A DNA stretch of 64,000 bases, taken from assembly GCA_946800325.1 (NCBI GenBank), contig OX326958.1, forward strand, positions 16,210,992 through 16,274,991. Reading direction: 5' to 3'. Position numbers and translations under genes: made by a program. The notes under the pieces are model-generated. The model was given only the letters and a program-made list of their open reading frames with translations. It was not told where the DNA came from and made no database searches. Shown in pieces: positions 50,678-63,181 of the stretch (within the stretch, counting starts at the first letter, position 1; each line of letters begins with the position of its first letter). This DNA comes from Luzula sylvatica. Taxonomy: Eukaryota > Streptophyta > Magnoliopsida > Poales > Juncaceae.

Positions 50678-52165
50678 ATGATCTAGGAACACGTTATTTG
50701 AACTCCTCAAAGCGTTAAAATCTTGTTTTGAATCGAAAAACAAACTTTCTTAGTGTTTGTGAAATTTGGTGAAAAGTTATGTACTGAAAGATACGATACA
50801 AATGATCTAAAAACACGTTATTTGAACTTCTCAAAGCGTTAAAATCTTGTTTTGAATCGAAAAACAAACTTTCTTAGTGTTTGTGAAATTTGGTGAAAAG
50901 TTATGTAGTAAAAGATACGATACAAATGATCTAGAAACACGTTATTTGAACTCCTCAAAGCGTTAAAATCTTGTTTTGAATCGAAAAACAAACTTTCTTA
51001 GTGTTTGTGAAATTTGGTGAAAAGTTATGTACTAAAAGATACGATACAAATGATCTAAAAACACGTTATTTGAACTCCTCAAAGCGTTAAAATCTGGTTT
51101 TGAATCGAAAAACAAACTTTCTTAGTGTTTGTGAAATTTGGTGAAAAGTTATGTACTAAAAGATACGATACAAATGATCTAAAAACACGTTATTTGAACT
51201 CCTCAAAGCGTTAAAATCTGGTTTTGAATCGAAAAACAAACTTTCTTAGTGTTTGTGAAATTTGGCGAAAAGTTATGTAGTAAAAGATACGATACTAATG
51301 ATCTAGGAACACGTTATTTGAACTCCTCAAAGCGTTAAAATCTTGTTTTGAATCGAAAAACAAACTTTCTTAGTGTTTGTGAAATTTGGTGAAAAGTTAT
51401 GTACTGAAAGATACGATACAAATGATCTAAAAACACGTTATTTGAACTCCTCAAAGCGTTAAAATCTTGTTTTGAATCGAAAAACAAACTTTCTTAGTGT
51501 TTGTGAAATTTGGTGAAACGTTATGTAGTAAAAGATACGATACAAATGATCTAGAAACACGTTATTTGAACTCCTCAAAGCGTTAAAATCTGGTTTTGAA
51601 TCGAAAAACAAACTTTCTTAGTGTTTGTGAAATTTGGTGAAAAGTTATGTACTAAAAGATACGATACAAATGATCTAAAAACACGTTATTTGAACTCCTC
51701 AAAGCGTTAAAATCTGGTTTTGAATCGAAAAACAAACTTTCTTAGTGTTTGTGAAATTTGGCGAAAAGTTATGTAGTAAAAGATACGATACTAATGATCT
51801 AGGAACACGTTATTTGAACTCCTCAAAGCGTTAAAATCTTGTTTTGAATCGAAAAACAAACTTTCTTAGTGTTTGTGAAATTTGGTGAAAAGTTATGTAC
51901 TGAAAGATACGATACAAATGATCTAAAAACACGTTATTTGAACTCCTCAAAGCGTTAAAATCTTGTTTTGAATCGAAAAACAAACTTTCTTAGTGTTTGT
52001 GAAATTTGGTGAAAAGTTATGTACTAAAAGATACGATACAAATGATCTAAAAACTTGTTATTTGAACACCTCAAAGCGTTAAAATCTTGTTTTGAATCGA
52101 AAAACAAACTTTCTTAGTGTTTGTGAAATTTGGTGAAAAGTTATGTAGTAAAAGATACGATACTA

Positions 52166-52537
52166 ATGATCTAGGAACACGTTATTTGAACTCCTCAAAG
52201 CGTTAAAATCTTGTTTTGAATCGAAAAACAAACTTTCTTAGTGTTTGTGAAATTTGGTGAAAAGTTATGTAGTAAAAGATACGATACTAATGATCTAGGA
52301 ACACGTTATTTGAACTCCTCAAAGCGTTAAAATCTTGTTTTGAATCGAAAAACAAACTTTCTTAGTGTTTGTGAAATTTGGCGAAAAGTTATGTAGTAAA
52401 AGATACGATACTAATGATCTAGGAACACGTTATTTGAACTCCTCAAAGCGTTAAAATCTTGTTTTGAATCGAAAAACAAACTTTCTTAGTGTTTGTGAAA
52501 TTTGGTGAAAAGTTATGTACTGAAAGATACGATACAA
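52166..52537 (+). repeat. Run of three consecutive CTAAT-AGGAAC monomers
   Basis: Monomers beginning 52166, 52290 and 52414 all follow a CTAA end and start ATGATCTAGGAAC. Elsewhere this type is normally solitary, 3-7 monomers apart. The pattern is copied at 56503-56874. A 620-bp tandem repeat overlaps it (AAACTTG/GAACACC monomers at 52042 and 52662). Confidence 0.82.
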
Positions 52538-53916
52538 ATGATCTAAAAACACGTTATTTGAACTCCTCAAAGCGTTAAAATCTTGTTTTGAATCGAAAAA
52601 CAAACTTTCTTAGTGTTTGTGAAATTTGGTGAAAAGTTATGTACTAAAAGATACGATACAAATGATCTAAAAACTTGTTATTTGAACACCTCAAAGCGTT
52701 AAAATCTTGTTTTGAATCGAAAAACAAACTTTCTTAGTGTTTGTGAAATTTGGTGAAAAGTTATGTAGTAAAAGATACGATACTAATGATCTAGGAACAC
52801 GTTATTTGAACTCCTCAAAGCGTTAAAATCTTGTTTTGAATCGAAAAACAAACTTTCTTAGTGTTTGTGAAATTTGGTGAAAAGTTATGTACTAAAAGAT
52901 ACGATACAAATGATCTAAAAACACGTTATTTGAACTCCTCAAAGCGTTAAAATCTTGTTTTGAATCGAAAAACAAACTTTCTTAGTGTTTGTGAAATTTG
53001 GCGAAAAGTTATGTAGTAAAAGATACGATACTAATGATCTAGGAACACGTTATTTGAACTCCTCAAAGCGTTAAAATCTTGTTTTGAATCGAAAAACAAA
53101 CTTTCTTAGTGTTTGTGAAATTTGGTGAAAACTTATGTACTGAAAGATACGATACAAATGATCTAAAAACACGTTATTTGAACTTCTCAAAGCGTTAAAA
53201 TCTTGTTTTGAATCGAAAAACAAACTTTCTTAGTGTTTGTGAAATTTGGTGAAAAGTTATGTAGTAAAAGATACGATACAAATGATCTAGAAACACGTTA
53301 TTTGAACTCCTCAAAGCGTTAAAATCTTGTTTTGAATCGAAAAACAAACTTTCTTAGTGTTTGTGAAATTTGGTGAAAAGTTATGTACTAAAAGATACGA
53401 TACAAATGATCTAAAAACACGTTATTTGAACTCCTCAAAGCGTTAAAATCTGGTTTTGAATCGAAAAACAAACTTTCTTAGTGTTTGTGAAATTTGGTGA
53501 AAAGTTATGTACTAAAAGATACGATACAAATGATCTAAAAACACGTTATTTGAACTCCTCAAAGCGTTAAAATCTGGTTTTGAATCGAAAAACAAACTTT
53601 CTTAGTGTTTGTGAAATTTGGCGAAAAGTTATGTAGTAAAAGATACGATACTAATGATCTAGGAACACGTTATTTGAACTCCTCAAAGCGTTAAAATCTT
53701 GTTTTGAATCGAAAAACAAACTTTCTTAGTGTTTGTGAAATTTGGTGAAAAGTTATGTAGTAAAAGATACGATACAAATGATCTAGAAACACGTTATTTG
53801 AACTCCTCATAGCGTTAAAATCTTGTTTTGAATCGAAAAACAAACTTTCTTAGTGTTTGTGAAATTTGGTGAAAAGTTATGTACTAAAAGATACGATACA
53901 AATGATCTAAAAACAA

Positions 53917-56900
53917 GTTATTTGAACTCCTCAAAGCGTTAAAATCTTGTTTTGAATCGAAAAACAAACTTTCTTAGTGTTTGTGAAATTTGGTGAAAAG
54001 TTATGTAGTAAAAGATACGATACAAATGATCTAGAAACACGTTATTTGAACTCCTCATAGCGTTAAAATCTTGTTTTGAATCGAAAAACAAACTTTCTTA
54101 GTGTTTGTGAAATTTGGTGAAAAGTTATGTACTAAAAGATACGATACAAATGATCTAAAACCACGTTATTTGAACTCCTCAGAGCGTTAAAATCTTGTTT
54201 TGAATCGAAAAACAAACTTTCTTAGTGTTTGTGAAATTTGGTGAGAAGTTATGTAGTAAAAGATACGATACAAATGATCTAGAAACACGTTATTTGAACT
54301 CCTCAAAGCGTTAAAATCTTGTTTTGAATCGAAAAACAAACTTTCTTAGTGTTTGTGAAATTTGGTGAAAAGTTATGTAGTAAAAGATATGATACAAATG
54401 ATCTAGAAACACGTTATTTGAACTCCTCATAGCGTTAAAATCTTGTTTTGAATCGAAAAACAAACTTTCTTAGTGTTTGTGAAATTTGGTGAAAAGTTAT
54501 GTACTAAAAGATACGATACAAATGATCTAAAACCACGTTATTTGAACTCCTCAGAGCGTTAAAATCTTGTTTTGAATCGAAAAACAAACTTTCTTAGTGT
54601 TTGTGAAATTTGGTGAAAAGTTATGTACTAAAAGATACTATACAAATGATCTAAAAACATGTTATTTGAACTCCTCAAAGCGTTAAAATCTTGTTTTGAA
54701 TCGAAAAACAAACTTTCTTAGTGTTTGTGAAATTTGGTGAAAAGTTATGTAGTAAAAGATACGATACAAATGATCTAAAAACACGTTATTTGAACTCCTC
54801 AAAGCGTTAAAATCTGGTTTTGAATCGAAAAACAAACTTTCTTAGTGTTTGTGAAATTTGGTGAAAAGTTATGTACTAAAAGATACGATACAAATGATCT
54901 AAAAACACGTTATTTGAACTCAAAGCGTTAAAATCTGGTTTTGAATCGAAAAACAAACTTTCTTAGTGTTTGTGAAATTTGGCGAAAAGTTATGTAGTAA
55001 AAGATACGATACTAATGATCTAGGAACACGTTATTTGAACTCCTCAAAGCGTTAAAATCTTGTTTTGAATCGAAAAACAAACTTTCTTAGTGTTTGTGAA
55101 ATTTGGTGAAAAGTTATGTACTGAAAGATACGATACAAATGATCTAAAAACACGTTATTTGAACTTCTCAAAGCGTTAAAATCTTGTTTTGAATCGAAAA
55201 ACAAACTTTCTTAGTGTTTGTGAAATTTGGTGAAAAGTTATGTAGTAAAAGATACGATACAAATGATCTAGAAACACGTTATTTGAACTCCTCAAAGCGT
55301 TAAAATCTTGTTTTGAATCGAAAAACAAACTTTCTTAGTGTTTGTGAAATTTGGTGAAAAGTTATGTACTAAAAGATACGATACAAATGATCTAAAAACA
55401 CGTTATTTGAACTCCTCAAAGCGTTAAAATCTGGTTTTGAATCGAAAAACAAACTTTCTTAGTGTTTGTGAAATTTGGTGAAAAGTTATGTACTAAAAGA
55501 TACGATACAAATGATCTAAAAACACGTTATTTGAACTCCTCAAAGCGTTAAAATCTGGTTTTGAATCGAAAAACAAACTTTCTTAGTGTTTGTGAAATTT
55601 GGCGAAAAGTTATGTAGTAAAAGATACGATACTAATGATCTAGGAACACGTTATTTGAACTCCTCAAAGCGTTAAAATCTTGTTTTGAATCGAAAAACAA
55701 ACTTTCTTAGTGTTTGTGAAATTTGGTGAAAAGTTATGTACTGAAAGATACGATACAAATGATCTAAAAACACGTTATTTGAACTCCTCAAAGCGTTAAA
55801 ATCTTGTTTTGAATCGAAAAACAAACTTTCTTAGTGTTTGTGAAATTTGGTGAAACGTTATGTAGTAAAAGATACGATACAAATGATCTAGAAACACGTT
55901 ATTTGAACTCCTCAAAGCGTTAAAATCTGGTTTTGAATCGAAAAACAAACTTTCTTAGTGTTTGTGAAATTTGGTGAAAAGTTATGTACTAAAAGATACG
56001 ATACAAATGATCTAAAAACACGTTATTTGAACTCCTCAAAGCGTTAAAATCTGGTTTTGAATCGAAAAACAAACTTTCTTAGTGTTTGTGAAATTTGGCG
56101 AAAAGTTATGTAGTAAAAGATACGATACTAATGATCTAGGAACACGTTATTTGAACTCCTCAAAGCGTTAAAATCTTGTTTTGAATCGAAAAACAAACTT
56201 TCTTAGTGTTTGTGAAATTTGGTGAAAAGTTATGTACTGAAAGATACGATACAAATGATCTAAAAACACGTTATTTGAACTCCTCAAAGCGTTAAAATCT
56301 TGTTTTGAATCGAAAAACAAACTTTCTTAGTGTTTGTGAAATTTGGTGAAAAGTTATGTACTAAAAGATACGATACAAATGATCTAAAAACTTGTTATTT
56401 GAACACCTCAAAGCGTTAAAATCTTGTTTTGAATCGAAAAACAAACTTTCTTAGTGTTTGTGAAATTTGGTGAAAAGTTATGTAGTAAAAGATACGATAC
56501 TAATGATCTAGGAACACGTTATTTGAACTCCTCAAAGCGTTAAAATCTTGTTTTGAATCGAAAAACAAACTTTCTTAGTGTTTGTGAAATTTGGTGAAAA
56601 GTTATGTAGTAAAAGATACGATACTAATGATCTAGGAACACGTTATTTGAACTCCTCAAAGCGTTAAAATCTTGTTTTGAATCGAAAAACAAACTTTCTT
56701 AGTGTTTGTGAAATTTGGCGAAAAGTTATGTAGTAAAAGATACGATACTAATGATCTAGGAACACGTTATTTGAACTCCTCAAAGCGTTAAAATCTTGTT
56801 TTGAATCGAAAAACAAACTTTCTTAGTGTTTGTGAAATTTGGTGAAAAGTTATGTACTGAAAGATACGATACAAATGATCTAAAAACACGTTATTTGAAC

Positions 56901-58094
56901 TCCTCAAAGCGTTAAAATCTTGTTTTGAATCGAAAAACAAACTTTCTTAGTGTTTGTGAAATTTGGTGAAAAGTTATGTACTAAAAGATACGATACAAAT
57001 GATCTAAAAACTTGTTATTTGAACACCTCAAAGCGTTAAAATCTTGTTTTGAATCGAAAAACAAACTTTCTTAGTGTTTGTGAAATTTGGTGAAAAGTTA
57101 TGTAGTAAAAGATACGATACTAATGATCTAGGAACACGTTATTTGAACTCCTCAAAGCGTTAAAATCTTGTTTTGAATCGAAAAACAAACTTTCTTAGTG
57201 TTTGTGAAATTTGGTGAAAAGTTATGTACTAAAAGATACGATACAAATGATCTAAAAACACGTTATTTGAACTCCTCAAAGCGTTAAAATCTTGTTTTGA
57301 ATCGAAAAACAAACTTTCTTAGTGTTTGTGAAATTTGGCGAAAAGTTATGTAGTAAAAGATACGATACTAATGATCTAGGAACACGTTATTTGAACTCCT
57401 CAAAGCGTTAAAATCTTGTTTTGAATCGAAAAACAAACTTTCTTAGTGTTTGTGAAATTTGGTGAAAAGTTATGTACTGAAAGATACGATACAAATGATC
57501 TAAAAACACGTTATTTGAACTTCTCAAAGCGTTAAAATCTTGTTTTGAATCGAAAAACAAACTTTCTTAGTGTTTGTGAAATTTGGTGAAAAGTTATGTA
57601 GTAAAAGATACGATACAAATGATCTAGAAACACGTTATTTGAACTCCTCAAAGCGTTAAAATCTTGTTTTGAATCGAAAAACAAACTTTCTTAGTGTTTG
57701 TGAAATTTGGTGAAAAGTTATGTACTAAAAGATACGATACAAATGATCTAAAAACACGTTATTTGAACTCCTCAAAGCGTTAAAATCTGGTTTTGAATCG
57801 AAAAACAAACTTTCTTAGTGTTTGTGAAATTTGGTGAAAAGTTATGTACTAAAAGATACGATACAAATGATCTAAAAACACGTTATTTGAACTCCTCAAA
57901 GCGTTAAAATCTGGTTTTGAATCGAAAAACAAACTTTCTTAGTGTTTGTGAAATTTGGCGAAAAGTTATGTAGTAAAAGATACGATACTAATGATCTAGG
58001 AACACGTTATTTGAACTCCTCAAAGCGTTAAAATCTTGTTTTGAATCGAAAAACAAACTTTCTTAGTGTTTGTGAAATTTGGTGAAAAGTTATG
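53917..58094 (+). repeat. 4337-bp segmental duplication, copy 2
   Basis: Second tandem copy, including a duplicate of the 121-bp monomer. Agreement ends near 58095, where TACTGA replaces TAGTAA of 53758. Confidence 0.88.
54894..55014 (+). repeat. 121-bp monomer, duplicate copy
   Basis: Identical 3-bp loss 4337 bp from the first, copied with its neighbours by the segmental duplication and so not an independent event. Confidence 0.95.
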
Positions 58095-60062
58095 TACTGA
58101 AAGATACGATACAAATGATCTAAAAACACGTTATTTGAACTCCTCAAAGCGTTAAAATCTTGTTTTGAATCGAAAAACAAACTATCTTAGTGTTTGTGAA
58201 ATTTGGTGAAACGTTATGTAGTAAAAGATACGATACAAATGATCTAGAAACACGTTATTTGAACTCCTCAAAGCGTTAAAATCTGGTTTTGAATCGAAAA
58301 ACAAACTTTCTTAGTGTTTGTGAAATTTGGTGAAAAGTTATGTACTAAAAGATACGATACAAATGATCTAAAAACACGTTATTTGAACTCCTCAAAGCGT
58401 TAAAATCTGGTTTTGAATCGAAAAACAAACTTTCTTAGTGTTTGTGAAATTTGGCGAAAAGTTATGTAGTAAAAGATACGATACAAATGATCTAGGAACA
58501 CGTTATTTGAACTCCTCAAAGCGTTAAAATCTTGTTTTGAATCGAAAAACAAACTTTCTTAGTGTTTGTGAAATTTGGTGAAACGTTATGTAGTAAAAGA
58601 TACGATACAAATGATCTAGAAACACGTTATTTGAACTCCTCAAAGCGTTAAAATCTGGTTTTGAATCGAAAAACAAACTTTCTTAGTGTTTGTGAAATTT
58701 GGTGAAAAGTTATGTACTAAAAGATACGATACAAATGATCTAAAAACACGTTATTTGAACTCCTCAAAGCGTTAAAATCTGGTTTTGAATCGAAAAACAA
58801 ACTTTCTTAGTGTTTGTGAAATTTGGCGAAAAGTTATGTAGTAAAAGATACGATACTAATGATCTAGGAACACGTTATTTGAACTCCTCAAAGCGTTAAA
58901 ATCTTGTTTTGAATCGAAAAACAAACTTTCTTAGTGTTTGTGAAATTTGGTGAAAAGTTATGTACTGAAAGATACGATACAAATGATCTAAAAACACGTT
59001 ATTTGAACTCCTCAAAGCGTTAAAATCTTGTTTTGAATCGAAAAACAAACTTTCTTAGTGTTTGTGAAATTTGGTGAAAAGTTATGTAGTAAAAGATACG
59101 ATACAAATGATCTAGAAACACGTTATTTGAACTCTTCATAGCGTTCAAATCTTGTTTTGAATCGAAAAACAAACTTTCTTAGTGTTTGTGAAATTTAGTG
59201 AAAAGTTATGTACTAAAAGATACGATACAAATGATCTAAAAACTTGTTATTTGAACACTTCAAAGCGTTAAAATCTTGTTTTGAATCGAAAAACAAACTT
59301 TCTTAGTGTTTGTGAAATTTGGTGAAAAGTTATGTACTAAAAGATACGATACAAATGATCTAAAAACAAGTTATTTGAACTCCTCAAAGCGTTAAAATCT
59401 TGTTTTGAATCGAAAAACAAACTTTCTTAGTGTTTGTGAAATTTGGTGAAAAGTTATGTAGTAAAAGATACGATACAAATGATCTAGAAACACGTTATTT
59501 GAACTCCTCATAGCGTTAAAATCTTGTTTTGAATCGAAAAACAAACTTTCTTAGTGTTTGTGAAATTTGGTGAAAAGTTATGTACTAAAAGATACGATAC
59601 AAATGATCTAAAAACTTGTTATTTGAACACCTCAAAGCGTTAAAATCTTGTTTTGAATCGAAAAACAAACTTTCTTAGTGTTTGTGAAATTTGGTGAAAA
59701 GTTATGTACTAAAAGATACGATACAAATGATCTAAAAACAAGTTATTTGAACTCCTCAAAGCGTTAAAATCTTGTTTTGAATCGAAAAACAAACTTTCTT
59801 AGTGTTTGTGAAATTTGGTGAAAAATTATGTACTGAAAGATACGATACAAATGATCTAAAAACACGTTATTTGAACTCCTCAAAGCGTTAAAATCTTGTT
59901 TTGAATCGAAAAACAAACTTTCTTAGTGTTTGTGAAATTTGGTGAAAAGTTGTGTAGTAAAAGATACGATACAAATGATCTAGAAACACGTTATTTGAAC
60001 TCCTCAAAGCGTTAAAATCTTGTTTTGAATCGAAAAACAAACTTTCTTAGTGTTTGTGAAAT
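56890..60062 (+). repeat. 3100-bp segmental duplication near the right end, copy 1
   Basis: Markers recur 3100 bp downstream: GAACTTCTC (57519/60619), AACTATCTT (58183/61283) and GAACTCTTC with GTTCAAATC (59131/62231). The same markers appear once more at 36861 and 37809, so much of this block is a third relative of 36.6-38.7 kb. Confidence 0.88.
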
Positions 60063-63000
60063 TTGGTGAAAAGTTATGTACTAAAAGATACGATACAAAT
60101 GATCTAAAAACTTGTTATTTGAACACCTCAAAGCGTTAAAATCTTGTTTTGAATCGAAAAACAAACTTTCTTAGTGTTTGTGAAATTTGGTGAAAAGTTA
60201 TGTAGTAAAAGATACGATACTAATGATCTAGGAACACGTTATTTGAACTCCTCAAAGCGTTAAAATCTTGTTTTGAATCGAAAAACAAACTTTCTTAGTG
60301 TTTGTGAAATTTGGTGAAAAGTTATGTACTAAAAGATACGATACAAATGATCTAAAAACACGTTATTTGAACTCCTCAAAGCGTTAAAATCTTGTTTTGA
60401 ATCGAAAAACAAACTTTCTTAGTGTTTGTGAAATTTGGCGAAAAGTTATGTAGTAAAAGATACGATACTAATGATCTAGGAACACGTTATTTGAACTCCT
60501 CAAAGCGTTAAAATCTTGTTTTGAATCGAAAAACAAACTTTCTTAGTGTTTGTGAAATTTGGTGAAAAGTTATGTACTGAAAGATACGATACAAATGATC
60601 TAAAAACACGTTATTTGAACTTCTCAAAGCGTTAAAATCTTGTTTTGAATCGAAAAACAAACTTTCTTAGTGTTTGTGAAATTTGGTGAAAAGTTATGTA
60701 GTAAAAGATACGATACAAATGATCTAGAAACACGTTATTTGAACTCCTCAAAGCGTTAAAATCTTGTTTTGAATCGAAAAACAAACTTTCTTAGTGTTTG
60801 TGAAATTTGGTGAAAAGTTATGTACTAAAAGATACGATACAAATGATCTAAAAACACGTTATTTGAACTCCTCAAAGCGTTAAAATCTGGTTTTGAATCG
60901 AAAAACAAACTTTCTTAGTGTTTGTGAAATTTGGTGAAAAGTTATGTACTAAAAGATACGATACAAATGATCTAAAAACACGTTATTTGAACTCCTCAAA
61001 GCGTTAAAATCTGGTTTTGAATCGAAAAACAAACTTTCTTAGTGTTTGTGAAATTTGGCGAAAAGTTATGTAGTAAAAGATACGATACTAATGATCTAGG
61101 AACACGTTATTTGAACTCCTCAAAGCGTTAAAATCTTGTTTTGAATCGAAAAACAAACTTTCTTAGTGTTTGTGAAATTTGGTGAAAAGTTATGTACTGA
61201 AAGATACGATACAAATGATCTAAAAACACGTTATTTGAACTCCTCAAAGCGTTAAAATCTTGTTTTGAATCGAAAAACAAACTATCTTAGTGTTTGTGAA
61301 ATTTGGTGAAACGTTATGTAGTAAAAGATACGATACAAATGATCTAGAAACACGTTATTTGAACTCCTCAAAGCGTTAAAATCTGGTTTTGAATCGAAAA
61401 ACAAACTTTCTTAGTGTTTGTGAAATTTGGTGAAAAGTTATGTACTAAAAGATACGATACAAATGATCTAAAAACACGTTATTTGAACTCCTCAAAGCGT
61501 TAAAATCTGGTTTTGAATCGAAAAACAAACTTTCTTAGTGTTTGTGAAATTTGGCGAAAAGTTATGTAGTAAAAGATACGATACAAATGATCTAGGAACA
61601 CGTTATTTGAACTCCTCAAAGCGTTAAAATCTTGTTTTGAATCGAAAAACAAACTTTCTTAGTGTTTGTGAAATTTGGTGAAACGTTATGTAGTAAAAGA
61701 TACGATACAAATGATCTAGAAACACGTTATTTGAACTCCTCAAAGCGTTAAAATCTGGTTTTGAATCGAAAAACAAACTTTCTTAGTGTTTGTGAAATTT
61801 GGTGAAAAGTTATGTACTAAAAGATACGATACAAATGATCTAAAAACACGTTATTTGAACTCCTCAAAGCGTTAAAATCTGGTTTTGAATCGAAAAACAA
61901 ACTTTCTTAGTGTTTGTGAAATTTGGCGAAAAGTTATGTAGTAAAAGATACGATACTAATGATCTAGGAACACGTTATTTGAACTCCTCAAAGCGTTAAA
62001 ATCTTGTTTTGAATCGAAAAACAAACTTTCTTAGTGTTTGTGAAATTTGGTGAAAAGTTATGTACTGAAAGATACGATACAAATGATCTAAAAACACGTT
62101 ATTTGAACTCCTCAAAGCGTTAAAATCTTGTTTTGAATCGAAAAACAAACTTTCTTAGTGTTTGTGAAATTTGGTGAAAAGTTATGTAGTAAAAGATACG
62201 ATACAAATGATCTAGAAACACGTTATTTGAACTCTTCATAGCGTTCAAATCTTGTTTTGAATCGAAAAACAAACTTTCTTAGTGTTTGTGAAATTTAGTG
62301 AAAAGTTATGTACTAAAAGATACGATACAAATGATCTAAAAACTTGTTATTTGAACACTTCAAAGCGTTAAAATCTTGTTTTGAATCGAAAAACAAACTT
62401 TCTTAGTGTTTGTGAAATTTGGTGAAAAGTTATGTACTAAAAGATACGATACAAATGATCTAAAAACAAGTTATTTGAACTCCTCAAAGCGTTAAAATCT
62501 TGTTTTGAATCGAAAAACAAACTTTCTTAGTGTTTGTGAAATTTGGTGAAAAGTTATGTAGTAAAAGATACGATACAAATGATCTAGAAACACGTTATTT
62601 GAACTCCTCATAGCGTTAAAATCTTGTTTTGAATCGAAAAACAAACTTTCTTAGTGTTTGTGAAATTTGGTGAAAAGTTATGTACTAAAAGATACGATAC
62701 AAATGATCTAAAAACTTGTTATTTGAACACCTCAAAGCGTTAAAATCTTGTTTTGAATCGAAAAACAAACTTTCTTAGTGTTTGTGAAATTTGGTGAAAA
62801 GTTATGTACTAAAAGATACGATACAAATGATCTAAAAACAAGTTATTTGAACTCCTCAAAGCGTTAAAATCTTGTTTTGAATCGAAAAACAAACTTTCTT
62901 AGTGTTTGTGAAATTTGGTGAAAAATTATGTACTGAAAGATACGATACAAATGATCTAAAAACACGTTATTTGAACTCCTCAAAGCGTTAAAATCTTGTT

Positions 63001-63181
63001 TTGAATCGAAAAACAAACTTTCTTAGTGTTTGTGAAATTTGGTGAAAAGTTGTGTAGTAAAAGATACGATACAAATGATCTAGAAACACGTTATTTGAAC
63101 TCCTCAAAGCGTTAAAATCTTGTTTTGAATCGAAAAACAAACTTTCTTAGTGTTTGTGAAATTTGGTGAAAAGTTATGTAC
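60063..63181 (+). repeat. 3100-bp segmental duplication near the right end, copy 2
   Basis: Second tandem copy; agreement ends near 63181 (TACTGA against TACTAA at 60082). Beyond this point the array follows 38.76-39.6 kb instead, including GAAAATTGG at 63530 (39108 in the earlier copy). Confidence 0.86.

Larger units (their letters stand above)
49580..53916 (+). repeat. 4337-bp segmental duplication (35 monomers less 3 bp), copy 1
   Basis: Markers recur 4337 bp downstream: CAGAGCG (49848/54185), GTGAGAAG (49906/54243), GATATGATAC (50050/54387), the 3-bp deletion (50584/54921) and GAACTTCTC (50826/55163). A difference is AAACTTATG at 53132 against AAAGTTATG at 57469. The left limit is at about 49575, where AGAAAC stands for AAACAAG. 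Confidence 0.9.
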
